A stretch of DNA of 64,000 nucleotides from JAXGMV01 sp040772085. Lineage in GTDB: Bacteria; Chloroflexota; Anaerolineae; Anaerolineales; Anaerolineaceae. The position numbers were made by a program, and so were the translations under genes. The stretch spans positions 248,001 to 312,000 of the forward strand of contig JAXGYU010000001.1 of assembly GCA_040772085.1 (NCBI GenBank), given 5' to 3'. The notes under the pieces are model-generated. The model was not told the origin of the DNA. It did not search any database and saw nothing but the letters and a program-made list of their open reading frames with translations. Position 1 is the first letter of the stretch. Every line of letters begins with the position of its first letter. Below, in pieces: positions 1 through 8,768 of this stretch.

Positions 1-95
1 AATGCTTTATCCATTCCTAACTCCATTTACTTCTTTATATACCAGTATTAACTATTAAACAGGCGAATGATAAGAAATCCGTATGAGATTGGCGT

Positions 96-1283
96 CTAAT
101 AGTGGACGTTGACGATCGTGCCGACAGATGCCCAGTTGAAGAGCCAGTTCGCGTCAGGGACAGCCATGTTGACACAGCCATGGCTCATGGGCGTGCCGAA
201 GTTGTTATGCCAGTAGGTACCGTGGATGCCATAGCCTTGATAGAAATACATCGTCCAGGGCACATCCTGCAGGAAATAGCCCGGCCCGCGCATGTCTGTG
301 CTGGTGTATTTAATGTATACCCGATAGGTGCCAATGACAGTCGGTGTCTCCCAGGTGCCGGTGGAGACCGTGAAGGAATTGATCAGCGTGTTTCCCTCGT
401 AGGCGAATAATTGCTGGGTCGAGACGTTGACATCTATCCAGCGTTCGCCATCACCTGCGACGGGCTGCGGGGCAGCGGGTGCCGCGAACTCAGCCGGTAA
501 TTCGGCCGGTGCTTCGACCGGCGTAATCTGGACGACCGGAATTTCTGGGACGGCGGTCGGTTCCGGCGGCAGCGCGGTTGGCTGAGGGGGGACAGGGGTC
601 GCTTCGAGCGTCGCGGTCGGCGGTAATGCGGTCGGTTCTGCCGGCACCAGGGTGTTCGTAAGGATGACGACAGCGACCGCGGGCACGCTGGTAGACGTTG
701 GGGGAACGTCTGCTTCAGAGGCTACGTTCAGCGTTTGCGATTTGGTTGTCAGATCCTGCAGGTTTGCCGGCATGACATTGGCTCTGAAATTCACTTTTTG
801 CGGGCGTGCCTGCGCTGCCTGATAAACGACTGGCAGCGCCGCGGCAGGTTCGCGATTGAAAAGTGTGAAGCCAGCGACAGCCATTGCCGCAATTGCCAGC
901 AAGCCCAGTACCACGATGACCGCCAGCACCTTTATCCAGGTATTTGAGCGTTTCGGTTTGGCTGGCGCACTGGTAGCGGCGACCGTTGCCTGTGGCGCCG
1001 GACTGGCTTTTGCCAGCCTTTCCTCAGCCCACTGCTTGCCGCCCAGAGCCCGCTGACTGTTGGGATTGATCGCCAGCGCGCGATCAATATAGTACAGGCT
1101 GTCGCGTGGTGTGGAAACTGCCGCCAGGATGAGCCAGGGTTCCTCCCAGTTTGGCGCGGCATGGGTTGCTGCTGAAGCCCAGTAATACGCCAGGCTGTTA
1201 TTGCCCGCGGCAAATGCCTGCTGAGCATTCTGCAGCGCGATGGTCGGGTCGGGCAGCGGTTGGTTAGTTGGCTGGAGGCTCAT
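96..1283 (-). CDS. L,D-transpeptidase (YkuD) with TPR-like N-terminus and membrane anchor
   Basis: A 395-residue protein predicted to form 3-3 peptidoglycan cross-links or anchor proteins outside the membrane. The N-terminal 90 residues look like a TPR/tetratricopeptide-like helical region. A transmembrane helix spans about residues 116-138, a Thr/Pro-rich linker follows to about 275, and the last 120 residues are a YkuD domain with the motif HGTYWHNN then SHGCVN. Cys370 would be the nucleophile. I chose the ATG at 1283 because AGGAG lies 11 bases upstream; an in-frame ATG 75 bases further upstream lies inside the preceding gene and has no such site. It overlaps the upstream amidase gene by 20 bp, so the two are very likely cotranscribed and act together on cell wall. 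Domain assignment is secure; the exact substrate is inferred. Confidence 0.9.
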   Translation of the reverse strand: MSLQPTNQPLPDPTIALQNAQQAFAAGNNSLAYYWASAATHAAPNWEEPWLILAAVSTPRDSLYYIDRALAINPNSQRALGGKQWAEERLAKASPAPQATVAATSAPAKPKRSNTWIKVLAVIVVLGLLAIAAMAVAGFTLFNREPAAALPVVYQAAQARPQKVNFRANVMPANLQDLTTKSQTLNVASEADVPPTSTSVPAVAVVILTNTLVPAEPTALPPTATLEATPVPPQPTALPPEPTAVPEIPVVQITPVEAPAELPAEFAAPAAPQPVAGDGERWIDVNVSTQQLFAYEGNTLINSFTVSTGTWETPTVIGTYRVYIKYTSTDMRGPGYFLQDVPWTMYFYQGYGIHGTYWHNNFGTPMSHGCVNMAVPDANWLFNWASVGTIVNVHY

Positions 1284-2070
1284 CTGTAGCGGTCTCCTGG
1301 ATTTTGATCGCGGACTGATTGATGTAGCATAAAATCCCGCCGGCGATTCCTTTGGCAATCAGCTCCGGTTTCTGCGTCAGCACCTGACGGTCGAGGTTCA
1401 TGGAGCCGGTTTCAATCACGACTGCCGGTGTTTGTGGGTCGACCTCGTTGAAGGTATGCAGGTTGGTCATGTCCGGCGTGGTCTGGTTGTATTTGTGTTC
1501 CAGCCCGGTGATGGAGATGTATTGATTGATGATGCAGGTAGAGAGTTCGTTGGCGGCTTCACTGTTCCGGGTGCCTAGAGCCGGCGCGATTTTGAAACCG
1601 GATTCTTCATCGCCCGCGTACGTGCAGCTACCGGCGTGAATGGAAACGACAGCCAGCCCGCGGTAGTTGGTCAATTGCGGGTCAAATTCCTGCATCAGGT
1701 CGATCTGTACGTCCTGGTTCATCAAGCTCTGCTTGACCAGGGTGGCAATGCGCAGATTCAACTCCTGTTCATTGAGTCCGTCAGCGCAAACCGATCCGTT
1801 ATCGTAACCCCAGTGTCCTGAAACGATGCCAATACGTTTCGTATAGTCAACCGTCGCTGAACTCTCCGCCGCAGGCGGAGTATCGCCAACCATCGCGATC
1901 ATCTCGTCAAAAACCTGACCGCTGAAGAGGTTGGTTGGCGTGAACGCGGTGAAGAGGGTGGCGAGCAGGAGGGACACGGCAATCAGGGTCTGGACAGCAC
2001 CAAAGAAACTCACTTCCAGTGAGGTTTTGCCACGGCCGACCTTCGTGTTGCGTAACGTTTTTTCTGTCAT
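1264..2070 (-). CDS. N-acetylmuramoyl-L-alanine amidase-like (Amidase_3), membrane anchored
   Basis: 268 residues. A signal anchor lies at about residues 20-45, followed by an Amidase_3-type zinc hydrolase domain. The motifs are GHWGYDNG (first His), NEQELNLR (Glu), SIHAGS (second His) and VIETGSM (catalytic Glu), in the family order. It would cut the bond between MurNAc and the stem peptide. The start is the ATG at 2070: an in-frame TTG at 2112 is the -35 box of a good promoter (TTGGAA-N17-TATACT), so it cannot be the start of this transcript. The leader would be only about 7 bases long and I see no convincing Shine-Dalgarno. Cotranscribed with the L,D-transpeptidase gene, which overlaps its end. 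Confidence 0.85.
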   Translation of the reverse strand: MTEKTLRNTKVGRGKTSLEVSFFGAVQTLIAVSLLLATLFTAFTPTNLFSGQVFDEMIAMVGDTPPAAESSATVDYTKRIGIVSGHWGYDNGSVCADGLNEQELNLRIATLVKQSLMNQDVQIDLMQEFDPQLTNYRGLAVVSIHAGSCTYAGDEESGFKIAPALGTRNSEAANELSTCIINQYISITGLEHKYNQTTPDMTNLHTFNEVDPQTPAVVIETGSMNLDRQVLTQKPELIAKGIAGGILCYINQSAIKIQETATDEPPAN

Positions 2071-2083
2071 ATCACCGATAAAA

Positions 2084-2112
2084 AGTATAACCGAAATGAC
2101 GTTGCCTTCCAA
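2084..2112 (-). promoter_or_regulatory. promoter of amidase/L,D-transpeptidase operon
   Basis: On the minus strand TTGGAA (2112-2107), a 17-base spacer and TATACT (2089-2084). The expected start near 2077 leaves a leader of about 7 bases before the ATG at 2070, so the mRNA is nearly leaderless. Confidence 0.65.
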
Positions 2113-2114
2113 GC

Positions 2115-2139
2115 TGTGATCACACGCGTGATGCGTGTG
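2115..2139. promoter_or_regulatory. overlapping palindromes between divergent genes
   Basis: TGTGATCACA (2115-2124) is a perfect 10-base palindrome. It overlaps a second inverted repeat, CACACGC (2121-2127) - GTGAT - GCGTGTG (2133-2139). Both sit upstream of a candidate -10, TACAAT (2146-2151), for the AMMECR1 gene and just outside the amidase promoter. A regulator binding here could control both directions; no regulator gene is adjacent. Confidence 0.45.
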
Positions 2140-2191
2140 CTGTTATACAATGATAACGAGGCAACACGGAGAAAGTTCCTCAGGAGAGGGT

Positions 2192-2770
2192 ATGGACAGA
2201 CAACTGGACGAACATGAGAGAAAAATTTTGCTGGACCTGGCACGCTGGGCAATAGAAGCAGCCGTGACGCGGGCACCGCTGCCTCGCGTCCGACTGGAGA
2301 CCTATCCGGAACCGTTGCAGCAGGATGGCGCATCATTCATCACCTTGACGAAGCACGGTCACCTGCGCGGCTGCATCGGCGCGCTGGAGGCTTATCAGCC
2401 GCTTGTGCATGATGTCGTGGAACACGCGGTTGCCGCCGCCCTGGACGATTATCGTTTTCAGCCGGTTTCGGAACATGAACTACCAGATTTACGGATCGAG
2501 ATCTCGCGCCTGACCGCTCCAGTGCCTCTGGAATACGCGGACCAGGAAGAGTTGCTGGCAAAACTGGTTCAGGGTGTAGATGGCGTGGTCATCAGAGACG
2601 GGGGCAGGCGGGCTACCTTTCTGCCGCAGGTGTGGCAGCAAATCCCAACCAAAGAAGCGTTTCTGACGCAGCTCTGCCTCAAGATGGGTGCGTCACCAGA
2701 CCTGTGGCGCATCCGCAAGCTGCAAGTTCTTACCTACAGGGTGGAGGAATTTGCCGAGGAGCCGGGATAA
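2192..2770 (+). CDS. AMMECR1-domain protein (AmmeMemoRadiSam system protein A type)
   Basis: 192 residues, a single AMMECR1 domain recognised by the hallmark LRGCIG about 60 residues in (HGHLRGCIGALEA), followed by the conserved 'AAxDxRFxPVxxxEL' region (ALDDYRFQPVSEHEL) and IEISRLT. The molecular function of this family is not settled. In some bacteria it is encoded with a Memo-like protein and a radical SAM enzyme, but neither partner is next to it here. The start is the ATG at 2192, which has AGGAGAGG 4-11 bases upstream; a longer in-frame reading from 2135 lacks a ribosome site. Divergent from the amidase operon and closed by a bidirectional terminator. Confidence 0.85.
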   Translation: MDRQLDEHERKILLDLARWAIEAAVTRAPLPRVRLETYPEPLQQDGASFITLTKHGHLRGCIGALEAYQPLVHDVVEHAVAAALDDYRFQPVSEHELPDLRIEISRLTAPVPLEYADQEELLAKLVQGVDGVVIRDGGRRATFLPQVWQQIPTKEAFLTQLCLKMGASPDLWRIRKLQVLTYRVEEFAEEPG

Positions 2771-2796
2771 GTCACGCCAGTAATATCATAAAAAAT

Positions 2797-2823
2797 CAGG
2801 CTGACCATATTGTGGTCAGCCTG
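2797..2823. terminator. bidirectional intrinsic terminator
   Basis: A perfect 11-bp stem, CAGGCTGACCA / TGGTCAGCCTG, with a 5-base loop. It is flanked by an A-run on the left (2788-2795) and TCTTTAT on the right, so it can stop the AMMECR1 transcript and the convergent DUF4013 transcript. Confidence 0.85.
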
Positions 2824-2850
2824 TCTTTATACACAATTACTTGTTTGGAA

Positions 2851-3519
2851 TTACACGGAGGCGGGCGCCAATTCGGTGCCCTGGTTGTAGGCCTGCGCGT
2901 ACAGGTGCATCATGACAGCGTACGCGTACACCATGGTCACAACAATACCGACGACACACAGGATGGTACCCAGGCTGCCAATGAAGCTGGCTACTGCCGT
3001 GCCAAGCACTGCGAGAATATCGGGGACCAGCGCAGCCCGCACTAGTTCAAAAACGCGGCGCAGCTTGAGGCCGTCGCCGATCGATTCCCTCTCGAGGAAC
3101 AGACCGGTCGCCATGGGCATCGCCAGTGCGACTGCCAAAACATAGAGGAAAGCGATGCCGCCGCAGAGGCAGGACAGAATAGCCGCTGTGGTGGAGAGTG
3201 TGTTTGAATCCATACCCGCTGCATCACCACCCGCGGTCACAATCATGAGCGGGATCATGATCAGGAAGACCGGGATCATATAAACCAGGTTCAGGACGAA
3301 ATATTTGAAACCCAGTGAGAGCTGCGCGCCGAAGTCCAGTTCCGGCAGCAGCAGCGGCTCGGAATCCTTGCGGATGACTTTCTTGGCAATCTGCAGCGCC
3401 CATCCATAGAGTACCAGCATACCGACGACCGGGATGAGTGATACCAGGGCGATCAACAGCACCTTCTTGATCCAGTCAGGATCGTTGAACACAAATGAAA
3501 ATGATTTCGCGAAGTCCAT
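2851..3519 (-). CDS. DUF4013 family integral membrane protein
   Basis: 222 residues with about six predicted membrane segments. The opening (FSFVFNDPDWIKKVLL, then GWALQIAKKVI and LPELDFG) matches the DUF4013 pattern: a short amphipathic start, a first helix ending at a Gly-rich turn, and the 'LPE-D' region after the first helix pair. Its function is unknown; such proteins often occur in paralogous sets in Chloroflexota and Archaea. The ATG at 3519 has AAGGAG eight bases upstream. It follows the c-di-AMP receptor pair after a 53-base gap and may be cotranscribed with it, which would hint at a membrane or osmotic role, but that is inference. Confidence 0.75.
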   Translation of the reverse strand: MDFAKSFSFVFNDPDWIKKVLLIALVSLIPVVGMLVLYGWALQIAKKVIRKDSEPLLLPELDFGAQLSLGFKYFVLNLVYMIPVFLIMIPLMIVTAGGDAAGMDSNTLSTTAAILSCLCGGIAFLYVLAVALAMPMATGLFLERESIGDGLKLRRVFELVRAALVPDILAVLGTAVASFIGSLGTILCVVGIVVTMVYAYAVMMHLYAQAYNQGTELAPASV

Positions 3520-3554
3520 GTTTGCTCCTTATTCACGCACAGCTGTATTGGACA

Positions 3555-3586
3555 TCACTCACATAATGCTTGCTAGAAGTGAGTGA
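3555..3586. repeat. 8-bp inverted repeat at the 3' end of the c-di-AMP receptor gene
   Basis: TCACTCAC (3555-3562) and GTGAGTGA (3579-3586) around a 16-base loop that includes the stop codon region of the preceding gene. There is no T-run, so it is more likely an mRNA-stabilising or processing hairpin than a terminator. Confidence 0.4.
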
Positions 3587-3839
3587 ATTGATCTACTTTA
3601 AGTACGAAAATAACTGACCTGCGGTTGTCTTCCGCGGATGCCGGCGTGCAATTCTTGCGGATGATATCGAGCGCCTTGTCGAGCAGCTCATCTTCAACAC
3701 CAATCAGCAAGGTGCTTTGGCCGCGTCGGAGGAACCCACCGGTGGAGGCGACATAAGTGACACGGAAGTTTTCCGCTGTCAGCGCGTGCGAAACAACATC
3801 ATTATCAACGTCACGGATGATTGCAATTATCAGTTTCAT
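3573..3839 (-). CDS. cyclic-di-AMP receptor-like PII-superfamily protein (DarA/PstA family)
   Basis: 88 residues. The pattern KLIIAIIRDVDND, then FRVTYVASTGGFLRRG and TLLIGVEDE, is that of the PII-like c-di-AMP binding proteins (PstA/DarA, DUF970). It should form a trimer that binds c-di-AMP between subunits. Known relatives have a long flexible loop; this one is short. Start: the ATG at 3839 has GAGGTG eight bases upstream, whereas the GTG at 3845 is too close to it. It follows the paralogous gene directly, with no spacer worth naming. Confidence in family is high; the effector target is unknown. Confidence 0.82.
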   Translation of the reverse strand: MKLIIAIIRDVDNDVVSHALTAENFRVTYVASTGGFLRRGQSTLLIGVEDELLDKALDIIRKNCTPASAEDNRRSVIFVLKVDQFTHF

Positions 3840-3841
3840 AG

Positions 3842-4180
3842 TCACAGCACCTCAAAATGTTCTACTTCCATGCCAAAAATGGTTGCCCCGCCAATAGTGA
3901 TGGGCGTGGGAGTGGGCAGCGGCAGCGGCGCGCTCTCGAGCGGAACCGCGATGTACTCAATACGCTGGCGACAGCTTTCATGCAGTGCCTGCATGACCGC
4001 TTCTTTTTTGTCTTCGGTGATGCCGATCATTAATGTAGCGTTTTTGCGCCCGAGGAAGCCGCCAACAGTGGGCAGTCGCGTCGCGACGATGTCCAGGTCA
4101 GCAAGCGCGATGCGCGCGCTTTCAAGGTCTTGAGCCTGAATGACCGCCAGGAGCAGGGAATCGGGTTGCTTCTTGTCCAT
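3842..4180 (-). CDS. second cyclic-di-AMP receptor-like protein (tandem paralogue)
   Basis: 112 residues, clearly related to the downstream gene: LLLAVIQAQDLE, then IVATRLPTVGGFLGRKNATLMIGI. The 'S/T-GGFL-R' phosphate-contacting element reads TVGGFLGRKN rather than STGGFLRRG. It carries a Pro/Thr-rich insertion (about residues 82-95) and a C-terminal strand extension. The Shine-Dalgarno AAGGAGG is strong. Two adjacent diverged copies suggest a heteromeric sensor or two effectors with different affinities. This is inference; binding has not been shown for this pair. Confidence 0.78.
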   Translation of the reverse strand: MDKKQPDSLLLAVIQAQDLESARIALADLDIVATRLPTVGGFLGRKNATLMIGITEDKKEAVMQALHESCRQRIEYIAVPLESAPLPLPTPTPITIGGATIFGMEVEHFEVL

Positions 4181-4292
4181 ATAACCTCCTTATTGATTGC
4201 TGGTTCTTGCCCTCCAGCCTGACAGTGGATCACACCTGCCAGAGAGATATACTGGAATCTTGCTGATTTATTTTACCAGTTAATAATGTATT

Positions 4293-4319
4293 AAAAAACT
4301 CCAGCACAGGCTGGAGTTT
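4293..4319 (-). terminator. intrinsic terminator of the lipoprotein gene
   Basis: A perfect 10-bp stem AAACTCCAGC / GCTGGAGTTT with an ACAG loop, followed on the minus strand by six T residues. It separates the lipoprotein gene from the c-di-AMP receptor operon. Confidence 0.85.
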
Positions 4320-4344
4320 GGATTTCTTCAAAAAAAGTAAAGGG

Positions 4345-5016
4345 TTAGCGGGTCGTGATGTTGTAGAAATAGTTGGCAGCCCAGGTGCCGGAGGAGAATT
4401 CGATGCGGACGGCGATCGACCCCTGACCCTTGAGCGCTTCCGGAATGGTGAAGGTCTGGACGGAGGTACCGCCCGCGCCAGAGTCGCCTTCATAGGCGAT
4501 CGTTCCATTCACAGCGCCGGTATCAATCGCACCCATCTTGACGATGTAATGCACATCGGCGGGGAACTCATTGAGCTGCAAGGTCACATTCTGATCCTGA
4601 ACCACACCACGGACACCGAAGGTCGGGTAGCCGTAATTGGTGCCGGCGAAGACCTCATAGAGCGGCGTCGCCAGTGTGCCGGCAGGGGTTGGACTGAGGA
4701 CCGCCTCGGGTGGCAGCATGGTCGAAGCAACCGCGCCGCCGATCACCCCGGCTGCCGGCGTCTCTGTGACGCCAGGAATCTCGGTGATGGTGACCAGCAT
4801 CTCTGGCGTTGCCGTTGGTTGGGTGAACGCGGACGATAAGGCGGTCTGCGTGATGCTCAGCGCGTTTGGCGCCATGGTGGGTTGGGTGGCGACTGGAAAG
4901 GGCGCTATCGCCGGCAAAGTCGGTGTGATGACGGCTGATTTCGTTTTGGAGCGTGTGCACGCGCCTAACGTCAGGATCATCAGCGCGGCAAGCAGTACAA
5001 TACTCAGCTTTTTCAT
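4345..5016 (-). CDS. Thr/Pro-rich lipoprotein of unknown function
   Basis: 223 residues. The signal peptide ends in the lipobox LTLGAC, so Cys20 should be lipid-modified and the protein held on the outer face of the membrane. Residues 25-115 are low-complexity and rich in Thr, Pro and Ala. The last 100 residues form a compact beta-rich domain with repeated aromatic and Gly positions (YGYPTFGVRGVV, IVKMGAIDTG, IEFSSGTWAANYFYNI). I do not recognise this domain. The start has AAAGGAG nine bases upstream, and a -10 TATAAT lies at 5096-5091. Single-gene transcription unit. Confidence 0.75.
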   Translation of the reverse strand: MKKLSIVLLAALMILTLGACTRSKTKSAVITPTLPAIAPFPVATQPTMAPNALSITQTALSSAFTQPTATPEMLVTITEIPGVTETPAAGVIGGAVASTMLPPEAVLSPTPAGTLATPLYEVFAGTNYGYPTFGVRGVVQDQNVTLQLNEFPADVHYIVKMGAIDTGAVNGTIAYEGDSGAGGTSVQTFTIPEALKGQGSIAVRIEFSSGTWAANYFYNITTR

Positions 5017-5250
5017 TTGAATTGCTCCTTTGCCTTCGAATATTCCATCGCACCCTCAATAAAGGTGACAGTATGGTGAGCGTTGCAAGTATTATACCAA
5101 ACGAGTAGAGCAAATAACACAGAAATACGTAAGAAAATGGAACAAAATCGTGCTAATTGGGGTTCAATAGATGGAGAAAATTCGAGAGTTCATTATGTTA
5201 GAATGACTCGCAGAAGGTACGGTCAACATGGTTGACTGAAGGAAGAGAAA

Positions 5251-8200
5251 ATGGATGATGAAAATTTGAACGAAAACAAGCCGCCATTGGGTGATGATGA
5301 AAACCTGAATGGCGATGAGTCGTTTGCCTCAGCAGAGCAGCGCACGCCAGGGCATGACCAGGCTGAGACCCCGGATATCACTCCGCCATCGGGAACGCCC
5401 GCCGATAACGAGGCGGACGATTTGCCCTTTGACCGGCACCCGACCGGTTCACCGGAAGAAACGGGCGGATGGTACGGTATCGACGACGGTCCCCTACGCC
5501 GGATAGGCCTCTCCGAAGAGACCCGCAACCCTGTTGCCGGCTTGCCAGGCTGGCAGCCGTATTCGACCGGCCGCGCTCAAAACGTCCCGGACGAAGAAAA
5601 ACCCGAGATTATTCCGCCGCTGTCATCCGCGCCAAAAGGCGATGAGCCGACCATCCCGCCGCCGCCGATTCTGGGCCAGGCGGATGTCCTGCCGCAGTCA
5701 GTAGATGAGATCGACCGCTTCGCGACCCGCGTCACACCTGCCGCTTACCAGTCAGCCAGCCAGCCTGGCAGACTGCCGCGTGATCCCGCGATCAACTCGC
5801 AAGCCACGCCGCCGCAAGGCACACGTGTCATGCGCACCCGGGCCACGCCGGCCCGACCCGTCCCACAGCCTGCGCCGCAGCCAGTCGTGCAACGGCCAGC
5901 CCCACAGCCATCGGCGCCGCGCTCGAAGAAAGCGCCGGTCTACAAAACCGCCCGCAGCGGCGGGGCGAAATCCTTCTTCTTACGCTCTTTCATCGGGCTG
6001 TTGTTTGCCCTGATCTTTATTCTGGTTGTGGTGGCGTCATTTGGCGTCTATCAGTACTTCCTGATCACCTCCAGCCTGCCACCAACGGATAACCTCGCAG
6101 CACATGCTTCGCAATTTGAAACCACACGCATCATGGATCGCAACGGTGACATCCTCTACGAAGTGATCGATCCGAATGCCGGGCGGCGCACTTATGTGCC
6201 GCTTAACAAGATCTCACCGTACGTGATTGCGGCGACGATCGCGACCGAAGATCAGGAATATTACAACCATCCTGGTTATGACTTCTTCGCCATGGCGCGC
6301 GCCCTATATCAGAACTACACCTCCGGCGAGATCGTCAGCGGCGCGTCGACCATCACCCAGCAGCTCGCCCGCGGATTGTTATTCTCCTATGATGAGCGCA
6401 TCGATCAGAGTATCGACCGCAAGGCGCGTGAGATCGTGCTGGCTGCGGAAATCACGCGCAAGTACAGCAAGGAAGAAATTCTCGAGCTGTATCTGAATGA
6501 AAACAATTATGGCAATACCGCTTACGGCATTGAAGCCGCCGCGCAAACCTACTTCTACACCTCTGCCGAAAACCTCAATCTGGCGCAAGCCACATTCCTG
6601 GTCGGCATCCCGCAGTCACCGGCAATCTATGACATCATCAACAACCGCGAAGCCACCCTCAACCGGCACAAACAGGTGCTGACCCTGCTCTATCAGTACA
6701 ACGAGGAGAAGGGCTGCGTCTATGTCGGCAAGGATCTGGAGCTGGTGTGTGTGACGGCTGACGACTCGATTGCCGCTGCTCGCGAAATTGAGAATCACAC
6801 TTTCTCGTTCCCCGAGAATAAGATGCGCTTCCCGCACTGGGTGAATTACGTCCGCTCCATTCTCGAGGAACAGTTTGGCTCGCAGACGATCTACCGCTCG
6901 GGTTTCAATGTCTACACCACCATCGACCCCGAGATTCAGATGCAGGCTGAAGAAATGGTCCGCAGCCAGGTCAACGCCTTGCGCGACATCAATGTCCAGG
7001 GCGGCGCTGCTGTGGTGCTGAAGAACACCACGGGTGAGATCCTGGCCATGGTCGGCTCGCCTGATTTTGCGAACGAACAATCATCCGGTCAGATCAACAT
7101 GGCGGTCAGCCCCAGGCAGCCGGGATCGGCAATCAAACCGCTGACATACGCTGCCGCTTTCGAAAAAGGCTGGACGCCCGCGACGCTGATCTGGGATGTG
7201 CCGACGGACTTCACCCCCTCCGGCTTGCCCAATGATCCGGGACCAACATATTCGCCCGTCAACTATGATGGTCGTTTTCACGGTCCGGCAACAGTCCGCA
7301 GCTCGCTGGCAAACTCGTTCAATATTCCGGCCGTCAAAACCTTGCAGTTTGTCGGTTTATACGATGACCCGACCACCAATTATCCGGATGGGTTCATCAA
7401 CTTTGCCAAGCGCATGGGCATCACCACGCTCACCAGGGAAGATTATGGCCTTTCACTGACGCTCGGCGGCGGTGATGTCACGCTGTTGGAGCTGACAGGC
7501 GCGTTCTCGATTTTTGGTAATTACGGCAAACGCATCCCGCCGATCAGCATTCTGAAGATCACCAACTTCAAGGGTGAGCAGGTCTTTGAATATCAGCCGC
7601 CGACCGGCGACCAGATGATCCGGCCCGAGCACGCCTTCCTGATCAGTTCCATCCTCTCTGACAACAGCGCGCGCACACCGATGTTCGGCGCTAATTCGGT
7701 GCTCAATCAGCCCTTCCAGGCAGCTGTCAAGACCGGAACGACCAATGATTTCCGCGACAACTGGACAGTCGGCTACACACCGGATGTCACTGTTGGCGTC
7801 TGGATCGGCAACCCTGATTACACGCCTATGATCCACAGTACCGGGTTAACCGGCGCAGCGCCGATCTGGTCGAGCCTCATGCAGTATGCCGCCTATAAGG
7901 TCAGCGGCGGCAATCCCACGCCATTCAACCCGCCGCCGGGCATCATGACGCGCGAAATCTGCGAAGTTTCCGGCGCGGAGCCTTCTGACAAATGTCCCTC
8001 ACGCCGGCAGGAATTCTTCACCGTTGACCAGCCTCCGCTGCCGAAGGACGAAGACTTGTGGAAAGAAGCCCGCATTGACACCTGGACAGGGCTGTCCGCT
8101 TCCGGTGAATGCGGCGATTACTCTGATGAAAAATTCGCGCTCAACGTCAAGGATCCCTCCGCGGTCAAATGGATTCGTGAGACCGATGACGGCAGAAACT

Positions 8201-8757
8201 GGGCAAAGAGCATGGGCTTTGAAGATGATCCGATCTTCTTCGTGCCCGAACGGGCATGCAAAATCTCGGATCCGCGCCCGAATATATTCTTCGCCAATCT
8301 GTCCGACAACCAGAAAATCACGGATCAGACGCTGGATATTTACGCGGTAGTCAACGCGACGAATTACTTTGACAATTTCAGGATAGACTGGGGCAGGGGG
8401 GATGACCCTGAAGACTTTGAAGTGCTCAAAGAGGGCATCAGAGATCAGTACCAGCAGCCCGAGATGATCTATACCTGGGATCTCAAGGATGTCCCTGCCG
8501 GCAAGATCACGCTGCGGATTTACATCACCAGCAATGTCGGCACTTACGCCGAGAAGAAGATCCGGCTCGATATTCAGGTGCCGACCCAGACGCCGACGGT
8601 CTCGCCGACACCAACCCAGACACCGCAGGCGACGATTACCCCGTCAGTGACGCCCTTCGTGCCGACGGATACCCCACCGCCGCCAACGGTCGCGCCCCCG
8701 ACGATAGTACCGCCGACGGACACACCGCCAGCGGTCGTCCCGTCAGCGACGCCGTAA
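5251..8757 (+). CDS. class A penicillin-binding protein (GT51 transglycosylase / transpeptidase)
   Basis: 1168 residues, much longer than typical PBP1 proteins. Residues 1-240 are a Pro/Asp-rich cytoplasmic region, and a membrane helix spans about 246-268. The GT51 domain follows (ATEDQEYYNHPG with catalytic Glu333, then GASTITQQLARG). The transpeptidase domain has all three motifs: SAIK (Ser626), SLANSFN (SxN) and VKTGTTND (Lys827). After it comes a Cys-containing extension of roughly 230 residues and a Thr/Pro-rich tail of about 60 residues. It polymerises and cross-links peptidoglycan. The start has GGAAGAG upstream. It stands alone between two minus-strand units. The long disordered cytoplasmic head probably binds partner proteins (inference). 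Confidence 0.95.
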   Translation: MDDENLNENKPPLGDDENLNGDESFASAEQRTPGHDQAETPDITPPSGTPADNEADDLPFDRHPTGSPEETGGWYGIDDGPLRRIGLSEETRNPVAGLPGWQPYSTGRAQNVPDEEKPEIIPPLSSAPKGDEPTIPPPPILGQADVLPQSVDEIDRFATRVTPAAYQSASQPGRLPRDPAINSQATPPQGTRVMRTRATPARPVPQPAPQPVVQRPAPQPSAPRSKKAPVYKTARSGGAKSFFLRSFIGLLFALIFILVVVASFGVYQYFLITSSLPPTDNLAAHASQFETTRIMDRNGDILYEVIDPNAGRRTYVPLNKISPYVIAATIATEDQEYYNHPGYDFFAMARALYQNYTSGEIVSGASTITQQLARGLLFSYDERIDQSIDRKAREIVLAAEITRKYSKEEILELYLNENNYGNTAYGIEAAAQTYFYTSAENLNLAQATFLVGIPQSPAIYDIINNREATLNRHKQVLTLLYQYNEEKGCVYVGKDLELVCVTADDSIAAAREIENHTFSFPENKMRFPHWVNYVRSILEEQFGSQTIYRSGFNVYTTIDPEIQMQAEEMVRSQVNALRDINVQGGAAVVLKNTTGEILAMVGSPDFANEQSSGQINMAVSPRQPGSAIKPLTYAAAFEKGWTPATLIWDVPTDFTPSGLPNDPGPTYSPVNYDGRFHGPATVRSSLANSFNIPAVKTLQFVGLYDDPTTNYPDGFINFAKRMGITTLTREDYGLSLTLGGGDVTLLELTGAFSIFGNYGKRIPPISILKITNFKGEQVFEYQPPTGDQMIRPEHAFLISSILSDNSARTPMFGANSVLNQPFQAAVKTGTTNDFRDNWTVGYTPDVTVGVWIGNPDYTPMIHSTGLTGAAPIWSSLMQYAAYKVSGGNPTPFNPPPGIMTREICEVSGAEPSDKCPSRRQEFFTVDQPPLPKDEDLWKEARIDTWTGLSASGECGDYSDEKFALNVKDPSAVKWIRETDDGRNWAKSMGFEDDPIFFVPERACKISDPRPNIFFANLSDNQKITDQTLDIYAVVNATNYFDNFRIDWGRGDDPEDFEVLKEGIRDQYQQPEMIYTWDLKDVPAGKITLRIYITSNVGTYAEKKIRLDIQVPTQTPTVSPTPTQTPQATITPSVTPFVPTDTPPPPTVAPPTIVPPTDTPPAVVPSATP

Positions 8758-8768
8758 GCATCTGCGTT

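Noticed and set aside
2115..2124. TGTGATCACA as a CRP site
   Set aside because: CRP sites need two TGTGA half-sites about six bases apart; here they abut, so only a generic palindrome is claimed.
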